Shown: piece by piece, positions 51,952 through 62,350 of the stretch
How positions within the stretch are numbered: position 1 is the stretch's first letter
How the letters are laid out: each line of letters starts with the position of its first letter
DNA from: Agrococcus beijingensis
Lineage (GTDB): Bacteria; Actinomycetota; Actinomycetes; Actinomycetales; Microbacteriaceae
Assembly (NCBI RefSeq): GCF_030758955.1
Contig: NZ_CP132360.1
Coordinates: 15,467 to 79,466 of the forward strand
DNA: 64,000 bases
Direction: 5' to 3'
Notes under the pieces: generated by a model
What the model was told of the DNA's origin: nothing
The model's input: the letters and a program-made list of their open reading frames with translations, nothing else
Database searches by the model: none
Position numbers and translations under genes: made by a program

Positions 51952-53103
51952 TCAGGCCTCGACGAGCCCGTCCACGCCGCGCAGCGCGCGGTGCGCCGCC
52001 GCCTGGTAGTGGTCGAGCAGCTGGTCGGAGACCGCCGCCCACGACCGGCCGAGCACGCGTCGTCGACCGGCCTCGCCCATCCGCGCCCTGAGGGCACGAT
52101 CGGCGGCGACCCGCTCGACCGCCTGGCGAAGATCGGATGCGTCGTCGGGCTCGAACAGGAACCCGGTCGTGCCGTGGTCCACCAGATCGATCGGTCCGCC
52201 GGCGCGGGGCGCCACGACGGGCAGGCCGCTCGCGGCGGCCTCCTGCAGCGTCTGGCCGAAGGTCTCCTCGGCGCCGGTGTGCACGAAGAGGTCCATGGCG
52301 GCGTAGGCGGCGCGCAGCGACGCGCCGTGCAGCTGACCGAGGAAGACGGGCTTGAGCGCCGCGAGCTGCCTGCGCGTCTCGTCCATGCCCGGCCCGTCGC
52401 CGACGATGACCAGGCGGATGCCGGGCATGCCTTCGAGGGCGCGGAACCGGTCGAGGCCCTTCTCGGGCGCGACGCGGCCGACGTAGCCGACGATCACCTC
52501 GCCGTTCGGGGCCAGCCGTCGGCGCAGGTGCGCGGCGGCCGGTCCCTGTCGGTTGTCGGGGTGGAAGCCGTCGAGGTCGACGCCCCGCACCCACTGGTGC
52601 ACGCGCTTGACACCCGCCTCGTCGAGGTCGGCGATCGCCGCGCTCGACGGCGCGAGCGTGCGGTCGGCGGCGTTGTGGATGCGGCGGATCACCTGCCAGG
52701 CGAAGGCCGCGCCGGCACCCAGCCTGTTGCGGCGCGCGAAGCCGGCCACGTCGGTCTGGTAGATCGCCACGCTCGGCAGCCCGATGCGGGCGGCCTCGGC
52801 GATCGCCTGCCCGCCGAGCATGAACGGGCTGGCGGCGTGCAGCACGTCGGGCTGGAAGCGAGCGAGCAGCGAGGCGACCTGCGGGCTCGGCAGGCCCACG
52901 GGGAACTCGCGGTACGCGATCGACGGCACCTCGTGCACGGGCACGCCGCGGTAGTGCACCGGGGCGCCGCAGCGCGGCGTGATGACGATCGCCTCGCGGC
53001 CCGAGTCGACCAGGTGGTCGAGCACCCGGCAGACCGAGGTGGTCACGCCGTTCACGGTCGGGAGGAAGCTCTCGGTCACGATGGCAACTCGCTCGATGCG
53101 CAC
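51952..53103 (-). CDS. GT4-family mannosyltransferase (MgtA/PimB-like)
   Basis: A 383-aa glycosyltransferase of the GT-B fold. The N-terminal SFLPTVNGVTTSV loop and HAASPFMLGG precede the nucleotide-sugar domain with GYVGRVAPEKGLDRF, VIVGDGPG and the EX7E-type GAEETFGQTLQEAAASGLPV. This is the signature of GDP-mannose-dependent alpha-mannosyltransferases that act on cell-envelope glycolipids. The donor is supported by the divergent GDP-mannose pathway gene next door; the acceptor is unknown. GTG 53103 is 7 bases after TACGGT (leaderless). Confidence 0.88.
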   Translation of the reverse strand: MRIERVAIVTESFLPTVNGVTTSVCRVLDHLVDSGREAIVITPRCGAPVHYRGVPVHEVPSIAYREFPVGLPSPQVASLLARFQPDVLHAASPFMLGGQAIAEAARIGLPSVAIYQTDVAGFARRNRLGAGAAFAWQVIRRIHNAADRTLAPSSAAIADLDEAGVKRVHQWVRGVDLDGFHPDNRQGPAAAHLRRRLAPNGEVIVGYVGRVAPEKGLDRFRALEGMPGIRLVIVGDGPGMDETRRQLAALKPVFLGQLHGASLRAAYAAMDLFVHTGAEETFGQTLQEAAASGLPVVAPRAGGPIDLVDHGTTGFLFEPDDASDLRQAVERVAADRALRARMGEAGRRRVLGRSWAAVSDQLLDHYQAAAHRALRGVDGLVEA

Positions 53104-53109
53104 GCGTTC

Positions 53110-53115
53110 ACCGTA
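53110..53115 (-). promoter_or_regulatory. -10 box of the mannosyltransferase gene (leaderless)
   Basis: TACGGT, read leftward, lies 7 bases before GTG 53103. Confidence 0.5.
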
Positions 53116-53282
53116 CGACTCGGCGCTGACCGCGCAAGGGAGGGAGCGGTGAACGGGCGGTGAACGTCTCGTGGGCGTTGCCTGACAGGCGGATGCGTCG
53201 TCGCGGTCGGTCGCGCCGGGCCAGGCGCGCTGACGGCTCGCGCCGCTGCCCGCGGCGAGCGGCTCCGCCGGAGGGCGATGGC

Positions 53283-53288
53283 TAGGCT
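53283..53288 (+). promoter_or_regulatory. -10 box of manC (leaderless)
   Basis: TAGGCT ends 8 bases before GTG 53296, so the ATGs at 53278 and 53290 would lie upstream of the transcript start. Confidence 0.5.
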
Positions 53289-53295
53289 CATGGCC

Positions 53296-54408
53296 GTGAC
53301 CGAGCTCGACGACTTCTTCTGCATCATCCCGGCCGGCGGCGTGGGCTCGCGGCTCTGGCCGCTCTCTCGCGCTGACGCGCCGAAGTTCCTGCACGACCTC
53401 ACCGGCAGCGGCAAGACCCTGCTGCGCGCCACCTACGACCGGCTGCTGCCGGTCGCCGGCGCGGGCCGCATCATGGTGGTCACCGGTCGCGCGCACCGGG
53501 CAGCGGTCGAGGGGCAGATCCCCGAGCTCGACGACGCGAGCATCGTGCTCGAGGCCGACCCGCGCGACTCGACGGTCGCGATCGCGCTGGCGGCGGCGAT
53601 CCTGCAGCGCCGCTCGCCCGACGCGATCATCGGCTCGTTCGCCGCCGACCACGTGATCGACGACGAGCGCGCGTTCCGCCGCGCGGTCGCGGAGGGCGTC
53701 GCGGCGGCGCGCGCCGGCCGGATCGCCACGATCGGCATCACGCCCACCGAGCCGGCCGTCGGCTTCGGCTACATCCACGCCGGCGAGCTCGCGGGCATCG
53801 AGGGCGCACCGAGCGCCGCGGTCGTGCAGGAGTTCGTCGAGAAGCCGTCGGCGGCTGTCGCGAAGCGCTACCTCGAGACCGGCGACTACCTCTGGAACGC
53901 AGGCATGTTCATCGCCCGCGCCGACGTGCTGCTCGAGGAGCTCGCGCTCGAGGAGCCCGCCCTGGCCGAGCAGATCCAGCAGCTGGCCGAGGTGTGGGAC
54001 GAGCCCGCGCGCCGCGGCCCCGCCGTCGACCGCATCTGGCCGGAGCTGAAGAAGATCGCGATCGACTACTCGATCGCCGAGCCGGCGGCGGCGCGCGGGC
54101 GCCTCGTGGTCGTGCCCGGCGACTTCGACTGGGACGACGTGGGCGACTTCCACGCCGTCGCGCGGCTGCACAACAACGGCCGTCGCGGTCGGCTCGCGAT
54201 CCTCGGCGCCGTGGGCACCGTGCTCGCCGACTCGGCGAGCGGCATCGTCGTGTCGCAGTCGAAGCGCATCATCTCGGTGGTCGGCATCCAGGACGTCGTG
54301 ATCGTCGACACCCCGGATGCGCTGCTGGTCACCACCACCGACAACGCGCAGCGCGTCAAGCAGGTCGTCGACGCGGTGCGCCGCTCGGGCAACACCGACG
54401 CCCTCTGA
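53296..54408 (+). CDS. manC: Mannose-1-phosphate guanylyltransferase
   Basis: A 370-aa nucleotidyltransferase that makes GDP-mannose from GTP and mannose-1-phosphate. It has the pyrophosphorylase motif IIPAGGVGSRLWPLSRADAP with PKF, FAADHVI, GFGYIHAGE, FVEKPS, WNAGMFIARAD and GDFDWDDVGDF. It ends without the C-terminal isomerase domain, so it is monofunctional. The GTG start is chosen from the -10 position; ATG 53290 adds two residues. It reads divergently from the mannosyltransferase gene, and together they point to mannosylated envelope glycans. Confidence 0.93.
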   Translation: MTELDDFFCIIPAGGVGSRLWPLSRADAPKFLHDLTGSGKTLLRATYDRLLPVAGAGRIMVVTGRAHRAAVEGQIPELDDASIVLEADPRDSTVAIALAAAILQRRSPDAIIGSFAADHVIDDERAFRRAVAEGVAAARAGRIATIGITPTEPAVGFGYIHAGELAGIEGAPSAAVVQEFVEKPSAAVAKRYLETGDYLWNAGMFIARADVLLEELALEEPALAEQIQQLAEVWDEPARRGPAVDRIWPELKKIAIDYSIAEPAAARGRLVVVPGDFDWDDVGDFHAVARLHNNGRRGRLAILGAVGTVLADSASGIVVSQSKRIISVVGIQDVVIVDTPDALLVTTTDNAQRVKQVVDAVRRSGNTDAL

Positions 54409-54438
54409 CCTCCTCGCACACGGGCGGCGGCAGCTGGT

Positions 54439-54483
54439 GCGCCCGGCAGCTCCTGACCCGTTGATCGAGTAGCTGCCGGGCGC
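54439..54483 (+). terminator. Possible terminator after manC
   Basis: Perfect 13-bp inverted repeat GCGCCCGGCAGCT (54439-54451) and its complement (54471-54483), sharing its right arm with the palindromic repeat at 54461. Confidence 0.5.
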
Positions 54484-54505
54484 AGCCCGGCCGCGTATCG
54501 AGATC
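54461..54505. repeat. Palindromic repeat, TCGAGTAGCT family, left copy
   Basis: TTGATCGAGTAGCT, an inner GCCGGGC/GCCCGGC stem, then CGCGTATCGAGATC. The same element in opposite orientation lies at 54928-54976, so the two copies flank the GIY-YIG gene as inverted repeats. Similar TCTCGATACGC...TACTCGA palindromes are widespread in Microbacteriaceae (from memory). Confidence 0.8.
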
Positions 54506-54572
54506 GCCGCTCTCTCCACAGGCACGGCCGGCATCCGTCATTCCGCGCGGCGCCACCCCGCATGCTGGTCGC

Positions 54573-54926
54573 GTGCCCTGGGTCTACCTCCTCCGCTGCG
54601 CCGACGGCTCGACCTACGCAGGCAGCACGTGGGACATGGAGCGGCGCCTCGACCAGCACCAGCGCGGCGAGGGCGCGGCGTACACGCGTCGGCGTCGACC
54701 CGTCGAGCTCGTGTTCGCACACTACGACGACTCGATCGCGGCGGTGTTCGCACTGGAGAAGCAGATACAGGGGTGGAGCCGCGCAAAGCGCGAGGCGCTG
54801 ATCCGTGGTGACTTCGAGGCGATCTCGGATGCTGCGAGGAAGCGCCGCTGGACTGACCACGCCGATCGGCGCACTGCAGAGCGCGAGGCGCGGCAGCGGG
54901 GTGGCGGGGAGTCGTCGGCGGAGTGA
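54573..54926 (+). CDS. Single-domain GIY-YIG nuclease
   Basis: A 117-aa protein that is almost entirely one GIY-YIG domain, the fold of UvrC and homing endonucleases. It begins PWVYLLRCADGSTYAGST, where VYL and YAG replace GIY and YIG with the Tyr residues kept. The catalytic Arg follows in DMERRLDQH, and the metal-binding Glu in ALEKQIQGWSRAKREAL. The last 30 residues are charged tail. GTG 54573 is 7 bases after CATGCT. The gene is flanked by inverted palindromic repeats. Activity and target are unknown. Confidence 0.88.
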   Translation: MPWVYLLRCADGSTYAGSTWDMERRLDQHQRGEGAAYTRRRRPVELVFAHYDDSIAAVFALEKQIQGWSRAKREALIRGDFEAISDAARKRRWTDHADRRTAEREARQRGGGESSAE

Positions 54927-54927
54927 T

Positions 54928-54976
54928 CTCGTCTCGATACGCGCGGCGCCTTCGGCGCCGAGCTACTCGACGAGCG
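54928..54976. repeat. Palindromic repeat, TCGAGTAGCT family, right copy (inverted)
   Basis: TCTCGTCTCGATACGCGCGG, inner stem GGCGCC-TTC-GGCGCC, then GAGCTACTCGACGAGC. It begins immediately after the GIY-YIG stop codon and runs into the 27-bp tandem array. Confidence 0.8.
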
Positions 54977-55091
54977 GGTGGGGGTCGAGCTACTCGACGA
55001 GCGGGTGGGGGTCGAGCTGCTCGACGAGCGGGTGGGTGTCGAGCTGCTCGACGAGCGGGCGGGATCGAGCTGCTCGATGGACGGGCAGGGG
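54960..55091. repeat. 27-bp tandem repeat array, about five units
   Basis: Units GAGCTACTCGACGAGCGGGT + GGGGGTC: two identical (54960-54986, 54987-55013), a third with two changes (55014-55040), a fourth of 26 bases, and a decayed fifth. The unit is the outer part of the palindromic repeat, so the array probably arose by local duplication of it. Confidence 0.85.
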
Positions 55092-55134
55092 CGGGCCGCT
55101 CCGGCTCGCGCTCCGAGGCGCACGCGATGGCGGT

Positions 55135-55140
55135 TACCAT
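55135..55140 (+). promoter_or_regulatory. Possible -10 box of the first BMP gene
   Basis: TACCAT lies 26 bases before the TTG start, leaving a short leader that contains GAAGGAG. Confidence 0.4.
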
Positions 55141-55165
55141 TGCGCCACTGCCCGAAGGAGTCGCC

Positions 55166-56239
55166 TTGTCCCGCATGCTCGCCGTCCCCGCGCTCGCCGC
55201 GCTGCTGCTGCTCGCCGGCTGCGCCGCGCCGCCTCCCGCTGCCACCGACGAGTCGGGCGGCACCGCCGCGCCCGAGCAGTCGCTCGAGTGCGCGCAGATG
55301 GTCACCAACTCCGGCGGCCTCAACGACCGCTCCTTCAACGAGACCAGCTGGGCGGGCATGGAGCGCGCCGAGGCCGAGCTGGGCGTCGAGGCCAACGTGC
55401 TCGTCTCCACCACCGAGAGCGACCTCGCACCCAACGTGCAGGCCGCCGTCGAGACCGGCTGCGGCTTCGTGCTCACCGTCGGCTTCGAGCTCGCCGCCGC
55501 GACAGGCGAGCAGGCCGCAGCGAACCCCGACGTGCAGTTCGCCATCGTCGACGAGATCGTCGAGGGCCCGAACGTGCGCTCGATCGTGTTCGACACCGCA
55601 CAGGCGGCCTACCTCGCGGGCTACGCCGCCGCATCCGTCAGCCAGACGGGCATCGTCGCCACCTTCGGCGGCGGCAACCAGCCGCCCGTCACCCTCTTCA
55701 TGGACGGCTTCGCCGCCGGCATCGACGCCTACAACGCCGCCAAGGGCACGCAGGTGCGCCTGCTCGGCTGGGACCCGGCCACGCAGGACGGCACGTTCAC
55801 CGGCGACTTCGAGAACGTCAGCCTCGGTCAGACCCAGACGCAGGCGTTCATCGCGCAGGGCGCCGACGTGATCCTCCCCGTCGCGGGCCAGGTCGGCGAG
55901 GGCGCCTTCCGCGCCTCGCTCGACGCCGGCGGCACCGCGCTCGTGCTCTGGGTCGACAACGACGGCTACGACACCCTGCCCGAGGAGTTCCGCCCGCTGC
56001 TGCTCACGAGCATCCTCAAGAACACCGAGGATGCGGTGGTCCAGGCGGTCTCGGACGCCGCCGACGGCGCCCTCTCGGCCGAGTCGATCGTCGGCACCCT
56101 CGAGAACGGCGGCGTCGACATCGCACCGTTCCACGACCTCGACGCTCGCGTGAGCGCGGAGACGAAGTCCGAGCTGGATGCCCTGCGCGAGCAGATCATC
56201 GCGGGGGAGATCACCGTGGAGTCGCCCTCCGGGCCCTGA
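55166..56239 (+). CDS. BMP-family nucleoside-binding lipoprotein, copy 1
   Basis: A 357-aa extracytoplasmic binding protein. The signal peptide ends in lipobox LLAGC (Cys19), followed by an acidic linker. The Bmp/PnrA fold is clear from NSGGLNDRSFNETSWAGMER, TVGFELAAATGEQAAANPDV and FDTAQAAYLAGYAAA. The family binds purine nucleosides for ABC import. TTG 55166 lies 5 bases after GAAGGAG; ATG 55175 is too far and would shorten the signal. The nucleoside ABC genes and salvage enzymes follow. It is separated from copy 2 by a gap with its own promoter. Confidence 0.9.
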   Translation: MSRMLAVPALAALLLLAGCAAPPPAATDESGGTAAPEQSLECAQMVTNSGGLNDRSFNETSWAGMERAEAELGVEANVLVSTTESDLAPNVQAAVETGCGFVLTVGFELAAATGEQAAANPDVQFAIVDEIVEGPNVRSIVFDTAQAAYLAGYAAASVSQTGIVATFGGGNQPPVTLFMDGFAAGIDAYNAAKGTQVRLLGWDPATQDGTFTGDFENVSLGQTQTQAFIAQGADVILPVAGQVGEGAFRASLDAGGTALVLWVDNDGYDTLPEEFRPLLLTSILKNTEDAVVQAVSDAADGALSAESIVGTLENGGVDIAPFHDLDARVSAETKSELDALREQIIAGEITVESPSGP

Positions 56240-56271
56240 CCGGGCGTTTCCGAGGCTCGGCTGAGGCTATT

Positions 56272-56332
56272 GCAACGATTGCGTTTCGGTGGCCCTGATA
56301 CGGCCTGGACGGGCGTCCAGCGGTCGTATGCT
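56272..56332 (+). promoter_or_regulatory. Promoter and two operator-like palindromes before BMP copy 2
   Basis: GCAACGATTGC (56272-56282) is a GCAA/TTGC inverted repeat like half-sites of LacI-family (CytR-type) regulators. CTGGACGGGCGTCCAG (56305-56320) has perfect 7-bp arms and lies just before the -10 TATGCT (56327-56332). The pair suggests repression of the nucleoside operon; no regulator gene is in the window. Confidence 0.5.
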
Positions 56333-56388
56333 CAACCATCATGCGCTCAGCCGCGCCGCGGCGAGCATCCTTTGCACTGGAGGATCCC

Positions 56389-57483
56389 TTGAGGAAGTTC
56401 ACCCGTACCGTCGCACGCGGTGGCGCGGTCGCACTCGGCGCAGCCCTGCTGCTCACCGGCTGCGCTGCGGCCCCTGACGCACCCGGCGCCAGCGAGCCCG
56501 GCGCCGAGGCGCCCGTCGTCGACATCCAGCCCTGCATCGTCTCGGACGAGGGCGGCTTCGACGACCGCTCGTTCAACCAGCTCGGCGCCGAGGGCATGCG
56601 TGCCGCGGCTGAGGGCCTGGGCGTCGAGGGCATCGAGGTCGAGTCGGCATCGCCGTCCGACTACGCCCCGAACCTCGACAGCGTCATCGCCGAGGGCTGC
56701 AACATGGTCGTCTCCGTGGGCTTCTCGCTCGCCGAGGCCACGGGCGCCGCGGCCGCCGCGAACACCGACGTCAACTTCGCCATCATCGACGACAACTCGA
56801 TCGAGGCTGACAACGTGCAGCCGATCGTCTACGACACGGCGCAGGCCGCGTTCCTCGCCGGCTACGCCGCCGCCTCGTACTCCGAGTCGGGCATCATCGC
56901 CACGTGGGGCGGCATCCAGATCCCGCCGGTGACGATCTTCATGGACGGCTTCGTCCAGGGCGCCGAGTACTACAACGAGCAGAAGGGCGCTGACGTCCAG
57001 ATCCTCGGATGGGACGTCGCCGCGCAGACCGGCTCGTTCACGGGTGGCTTCGCCGCCGGTGTCGAGGCCAAGTCGATGGCCCAGACCTACATCGACCAGG
57101 GCGCCGACGTGCTCATGCCGGTCGGTGGCCCGATCTTCCTCTCGGCCGTCGAGGCCATCCGCGACCAGGGCGCCGACTCGGGCATCACGATGGTCGGCGT
57201 CGACGCCGACCTCGTCGAGACCTCGCCCGACAACGCCGACATCTTCCTCACCTCGGTGCTGAAGGGCATGTCGACCGGTGTCCAGACGGTCATCGAGCAG
57301 GCTGCTGCCGGCGAGTTCTCGAACGAGCCCTACGTCGGCACGCTCGAGAACGACGGTGTCGGCCTCGCGCCGTTCCACGAGTTCGAGGAATCCGTCGACC
57401 CGGCCCTCGCCGGTGAGCTCGACGACATCAAGGCGGCGATCATCGCCGGCGAGATCACGGTCGAGTCGCCCGCCAGCCCGTAA
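56389..57483 (+). CDS. BMP-family nucleoside-binding lipoprotein, copy 2
   Basis: A 364-aa paralogue of the preceding protein with the same plan: signal peptide to LLTGC (Cys25), DEGGFDDRSFNQLGAEGMRA, SVGFSLAEATGAAAAANTDV, YDTAQAAFLAGYAAASYSE, then FMDGFVQGAEYYNEQKG. The copies are clearly homologous but far from identical, so binding preference may differ. The start is TTG 56389, 6 bases after GGAGG, the same rare codon as copy 1. A strong hairpin follows (57498-57533), so the binding protein is probably made in excess over the membrane parts. Confidence 0.92.
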   Translation: MRKFTRTVARGGAVALGAALLLTGCAAAPDAPGASEPGAEAPVVDIQPCIVSDEGGFDDRSFNQLGAEGMRAAAEGLGVEGIEVESASPSDYAPNLDSVIAEGCNMVVSVGFSLAEATGAAAAANTDVNFAIIDDNSIEADNVQPIVYDTAQAAFLAGYAAASYSESGIIATWGGIQIPPVTIFMDGFVQGAEYYNEQKGADVQILGWDVAAQTGSFTGGFAAGVEAKSMAQTYIDQGADVLMPVGGPIFLSAVEAIRDQGADSGITMVGVDADLVETSPDNADIFLTSVLKGMSTGVQTVIEQAAAGEFSNEPYVGTLENDGVGLAPFHEFEESVDPALAGELDDIKAAIIAGEITVESPASP

Positions 57484-57497
57484 GGACTGCAGCGCAT

Positions 57498-57533
57498 GCG
57501 CGTGGGGGTCGGCTCCGGCCGGCCCCCACGCGC
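57498..57533 (+). terminator. Partial terminator / processing hairpin after BMP copy 2
   Basis: GCGCGTGGGGG (57498-57508) pairs with CCCCCACGCGC (57523-57533), with extra pairing in the loop. Its place between binding protein and transporter genes is typical of a leaky terminator. Confidence 0.7.
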
Positions 57534-57608
57534 GTGACCGCCACCGAGCGCGCGCCGCTCATCACCGATAGATTCACGAACGTCGTCAGCGTCGTCGGAG
57601 GAAGGCAC

Positions 57609-59146
57609 ATGAACGAGCACCCCACTCTCGAGCTCCGTGGCATCACGAAGCGCTTCGGCGCGCTGACCGCGAACGACCACATCGACCTCGAGGTCAGGGC
57701 CGGAGAGATCCACTGCCTCCTGGGCGAGAACGGCGCCGGCAAGTCGACGCTGATGAACGTGCTCTACGGCCTCTACCAGGCCGACGAGGGCGAGATCCTG
57801 CTCGAGGGCGCCACGCAGCGCTTCGCAGGCCCCGGCGACGCCATGCGCGCCGGCATCGGCATGGTGCACCAGCACTTCATGCTGATCCCCGTCTTCACCG
57901 TCGCCGAGAACGTGCTGCTCGGCCACGAGCGAGCGCTCGGCGGTCTCGCCGGCGCGAAGCAGAAGGTGCGCGAGATCTCGCAGCGCTTCGGCTTCCACGT
58001 CGACCCCGACGCCAGGATCGAGGATCTCCCCGTGGGCGTGCAGCAGCGGGTCGAGATCATCAAGGCACTGTCGCAGGACGCGAAGGTGCTGGTGTTCGAC
58101 GAGCCCACCGCCGTGCTCACGCCGCAGGAGACCGACGAGCTCATGGCGATCATGCAGCAGCTGCGCGACGAGGGCACCGCGATCGTCTTCATCACCCACA
58201 AGCTGCGCGAGGTCCGCGCGATCGCCGACCGCATCACCGTCATCCGCCTCGGCAAGGTCGTCGGCGAGGCGAGCCCCGAGTCCTCCAGCACCGAGCTGGC
58301 CTCGATGATGGTCGGCCGTCCGGTCGAGCTGACGGTGCAGAAGCAGCAGCCGGTGCTCACCGACAACCGGCTCGAGGTCGCCGGCCTCACGGTGCTCGAC
58401 GCGATCGGACAGAAGGTCGTCAACGACGTCTCGTTCACGGTGCAGGGCGGCGAGGTGCTGTGCATCGCCGGCGTGCAGGGCAACGGGCAGACCGAGCTGA
58501 CCGAGGCCATCCTCGGCCTGCAGTCGCACGCCAAGGGCTCGATCGACCTGAACGGCAACGAGCTGCTCGGCGACTCGGTGCGCGACGTGCTCGACGCGGG
58601 CGTCGGCTTCGTGCCCGAGGACCGCAAGGTCGACGGGCTGGTCGGCGACTTCTCGATCGCCGAGAACCTCATGCTCGACCGCTACCTCGGCGAGCCGTTC
58701 GTCAAGGCCGGCACCATCGACCGCGGCGCCCGCGACGACTTCGCGCGCGACAAGCTCGGCGCCTTCGACATCCGCGCGCAGGGCATCACCACCAACGTCG
58801 GCACCCTGTCGGGCGGCAACCAGCAGAAGGTGGTGCTCGCGCGCGAGCTCGGGCGCCCGCTGTCGCTGCTGGTCGCCTCGCAGCCCACCCGCGGCCTCGA
58901 CGTCGGCTCGATCGAGTTCGTGCACAGCCAGATCATCGCGACCCGCGACGCCGGCATCCCGGTGATCGTGGTCTCGACCGAGCTCGACGAGGTCGTCGGG
59001 CTCGCCGACCGCATCGCGGTCATGTACCGCGGCGGCATCGTCGGCATCGTGCCCGCGAGCACCAGCCGCGACACGCTCGGCCTGATGATGGCCGGCGAGC
59101 GCCCCGCAGACGTTCCTGCGACCGATCCTTCGAAGGGAGCCGCCGC

Positions 59147-59150
<4 letters not shown>
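57609..59150 (+). CDS. Nucleoside ABC transporter ATP-binding protein
   Basis: A 513-aa protein with two ATPase domains in tandem, as in ribose/purine nucleoside importers. Domain 1: GENGAGKST, LPVGVQQRVEI in the signature place, VLVFDEPTAVL. Domain 2 begins near residue 265: its Walker A is degenerate (GVQGNGQTE), with LSGGNQQK signature and LLVASQPTRGLD Walker B. The Asp/Glu of the second Walker B is missing, as usual for this family. ATG 57609 follows GGAGGAAGG. It overlaps the permease gene (GTGA). Confidence 0.93.
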
Positions 59151-60549
<1,399 letters not shown>

Positions 60550-60553
<4 letters not shown>

Positions 60554-61845
60554 CCACGCAGCAGCCCACCGCGGCGCCCACCGCCGGATCCGCAGAGGTC
60601 GTCGAGCTCGAGCGCGCCGTCGTCAAGCACTGGAAGGCGCCCGTCTCGTATGCGGTCGTCACGCTCGTCGCGCTGATCCTGATGGTGCTGCTCGGCCGAG
60701 ACGGCAGCGCGACCCTGCGGCTCGCCTCGAACGGCGACCTGTTCCAGATCCCGGATGCGGTGCTCCCGGCACGGCCGACCGGCATCGTCATCGTGGTGCT
60801 GCTCGCGGCGCTGACGGCGCTGTCGTTCTGGGCCGCCGCCACCGTGCGCAGGATCGGCGCCTGGCTGCCGATCGCCTTCGGCCTGATCTTCGTCATCGGC
60901 TTCCTCACCTGGGCGGGCGCTGGCTCGCTGATCCCGATCGCCGGCCTGCTGTTCGCGACCGTCGGCCTCTCGGTGCCGCTGATCCTCGGCGCCATGGGCG
61001 GTGTGCTCTCCGAGCGCGCCGGCGTGGTCAACATCGCCATCGAGGCGCAGCTGCTCGGCGGCGCGTTCACCGGTGCCGTGGTCGCCTCGGCCACCGGCTC
61101 CACGATGGTGGGCGTGCTCGCCGCGATGGTCGCCAGCGTGCTCGTCTCGATGGTGCTGGCGGTCTTCGCGATCCGCTACTTCGTCGAGCAGGTCATCGTC
61201 GGCGTCGTGCTGAACGTGCTGGTGACGGGCCTGACGAACTTCTTCTACTCGTCGGTGCTCACCGACAACCCGGCGCTCAACTCGCCCGACCGCCTGCCGA
61301 AGATCCCCATCCCGCTGCTGGAGAGCATCCCCCTCATCGGTCCTGCCCTCTTCAAGCAGTCGGTCATCGTCTACGCGATGTACATCATCGTGCCGCTCAT
61401 CGCCTGGGGCCTGTTCAAGACCACCTGGGGCCTGCGGCTGCGCGCGATCGGCGAGCACCCGATGGCCGCCGACACCGTCGGCATCAAGGTCAACAAGCTG
61501 CGGTTCTGGAACGTCTCGCTCGCGGGCGCGGTGGCGGGCCTCGGCGGCGCGTACTTCACGCTCGACTCGAACGGCTCGTTCACGCGCGAGATGACCGCGG
61601 GCCTCGGCTACATCGCGCTGGCGGCCGTCATCTTCGGGCAGTGGCACCCCATCAAGGCGACCCTGGCGGCGCTGCTGTTCGGCTTCGCCTCGGCGCTGCA
61701 GCAGACGCTCGGCGCCATCGGCTCGCCGGTGCCGAGCGAGTTCATGCTCATGCTCCCGTACGTGATCACCCTGCTCGCGGTGGCCGGCTTCATCGGCCAG
61801 TCGCGGGCGCCCGCCGCGAGCGGCAAGCCCTACGTCAAGCAATAG
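60550..61845 (+). CDS. Nucleoside ABC transporter permease 2 (NupC type)
   Basis: A 431-aa permease, larger than typical because of extra N-terminal helices (PVSYAVVTLVALILMVLLG and two more). The conserved core starts near residue 145 with GGVLSERAGVVNIAIEAQLL and continues through YFVEQVIVGVVLNVLVTGL, LRLRAIGEHPMAADTVGIKV and AVIFGQWHPIKATLAALLFG. It pairs with permease 1. GTG 60550 overlaps the previous stop. The 64-base gap after it holds short CACCGAG repeats and the ribosome site of cdd. Confidence 0.93.
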
Positions 61846-61909
61846 GCAGCGCGCAGCGCAGGCAGCACCGAGCACCGAGCACCGACCAGCTCCGAGCAGG
61901 AGGGATCCC

Positions 61910-62350
61910 ATGACCGAGATCGACTGGGCGGCGTTGCACGACACCGCCGTGGAGGCCTCCGCCAAGGCCTACACGCCCTACTCGCGGTTCCCCGTCGGGG
62001 CGGCCGCCCTCGTCGACGACGGCCGCGTCGTCTCCGGCGCCAACATCGAGAACGCGGCCTACGGCGTGACGCTGTGCGCCGAGTGCTCGCTCGTCAGCGC
62101 GCTGATCATGGGCGGCGGCGGCAAGCTGGTCGCGTTCTCCTGCGTCAACGGCGCGGGCGAGCGGCTCATGCCGTGCGGCCGCTGCCGGCAGCTGCTCTCG
62201 GAGCACGCGGCGCCCGGCATGCTGCTCGACACGGTGAGCGGCATCCGCACCATGGCAGAGGTGCTGCCGGATGCGTTCGGCCCGGGAGCGCTCGACGACT
62301 ACGCCGCGCAGACGGCCGGCACGCAGCAGACAGGAGCAGCCGGTGGCTGA
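61910..62350 (+). CDS. cdd: Cytidine deaminase
   Basis: A 146-aa tetrameric zinc enzyme converting cytidine and deoxycytidine to uridine forms. Zinc and proton-shuttle motifs are CAECSLVSAL (here C-A-E) and PCGRCRQLLSE. NIENAAYG binds the ribose. ATG 61910 follows GGAGGGATCCC. It lies in the nucleoside import operon and overlaps the thymidine phosphorylase start by eight bases, so imported pyrimidine nucleosides pass directly to salvage. Confidence 0.96.
   Translation: MTEIDWAALHDTAVEASAKAYTPYSRFPVGAAALVDDGRVVSGANIENAAYGVTLCAECSLVSALIMGGGGKLVAFSCVNGAGERLMPCGRCRQLLSEHAAPGMLLDTVSGIRTMAEVLPDAFGPGALDDYAAQTAGTQQTGAAGG

Noticed and set aside
54923..55165. Extension of the first BMP protein into the 27-bp repeats
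   Set aside because: The 9-residue repeats come from the tandem array, and the signal peptide starts at TTG 55166.
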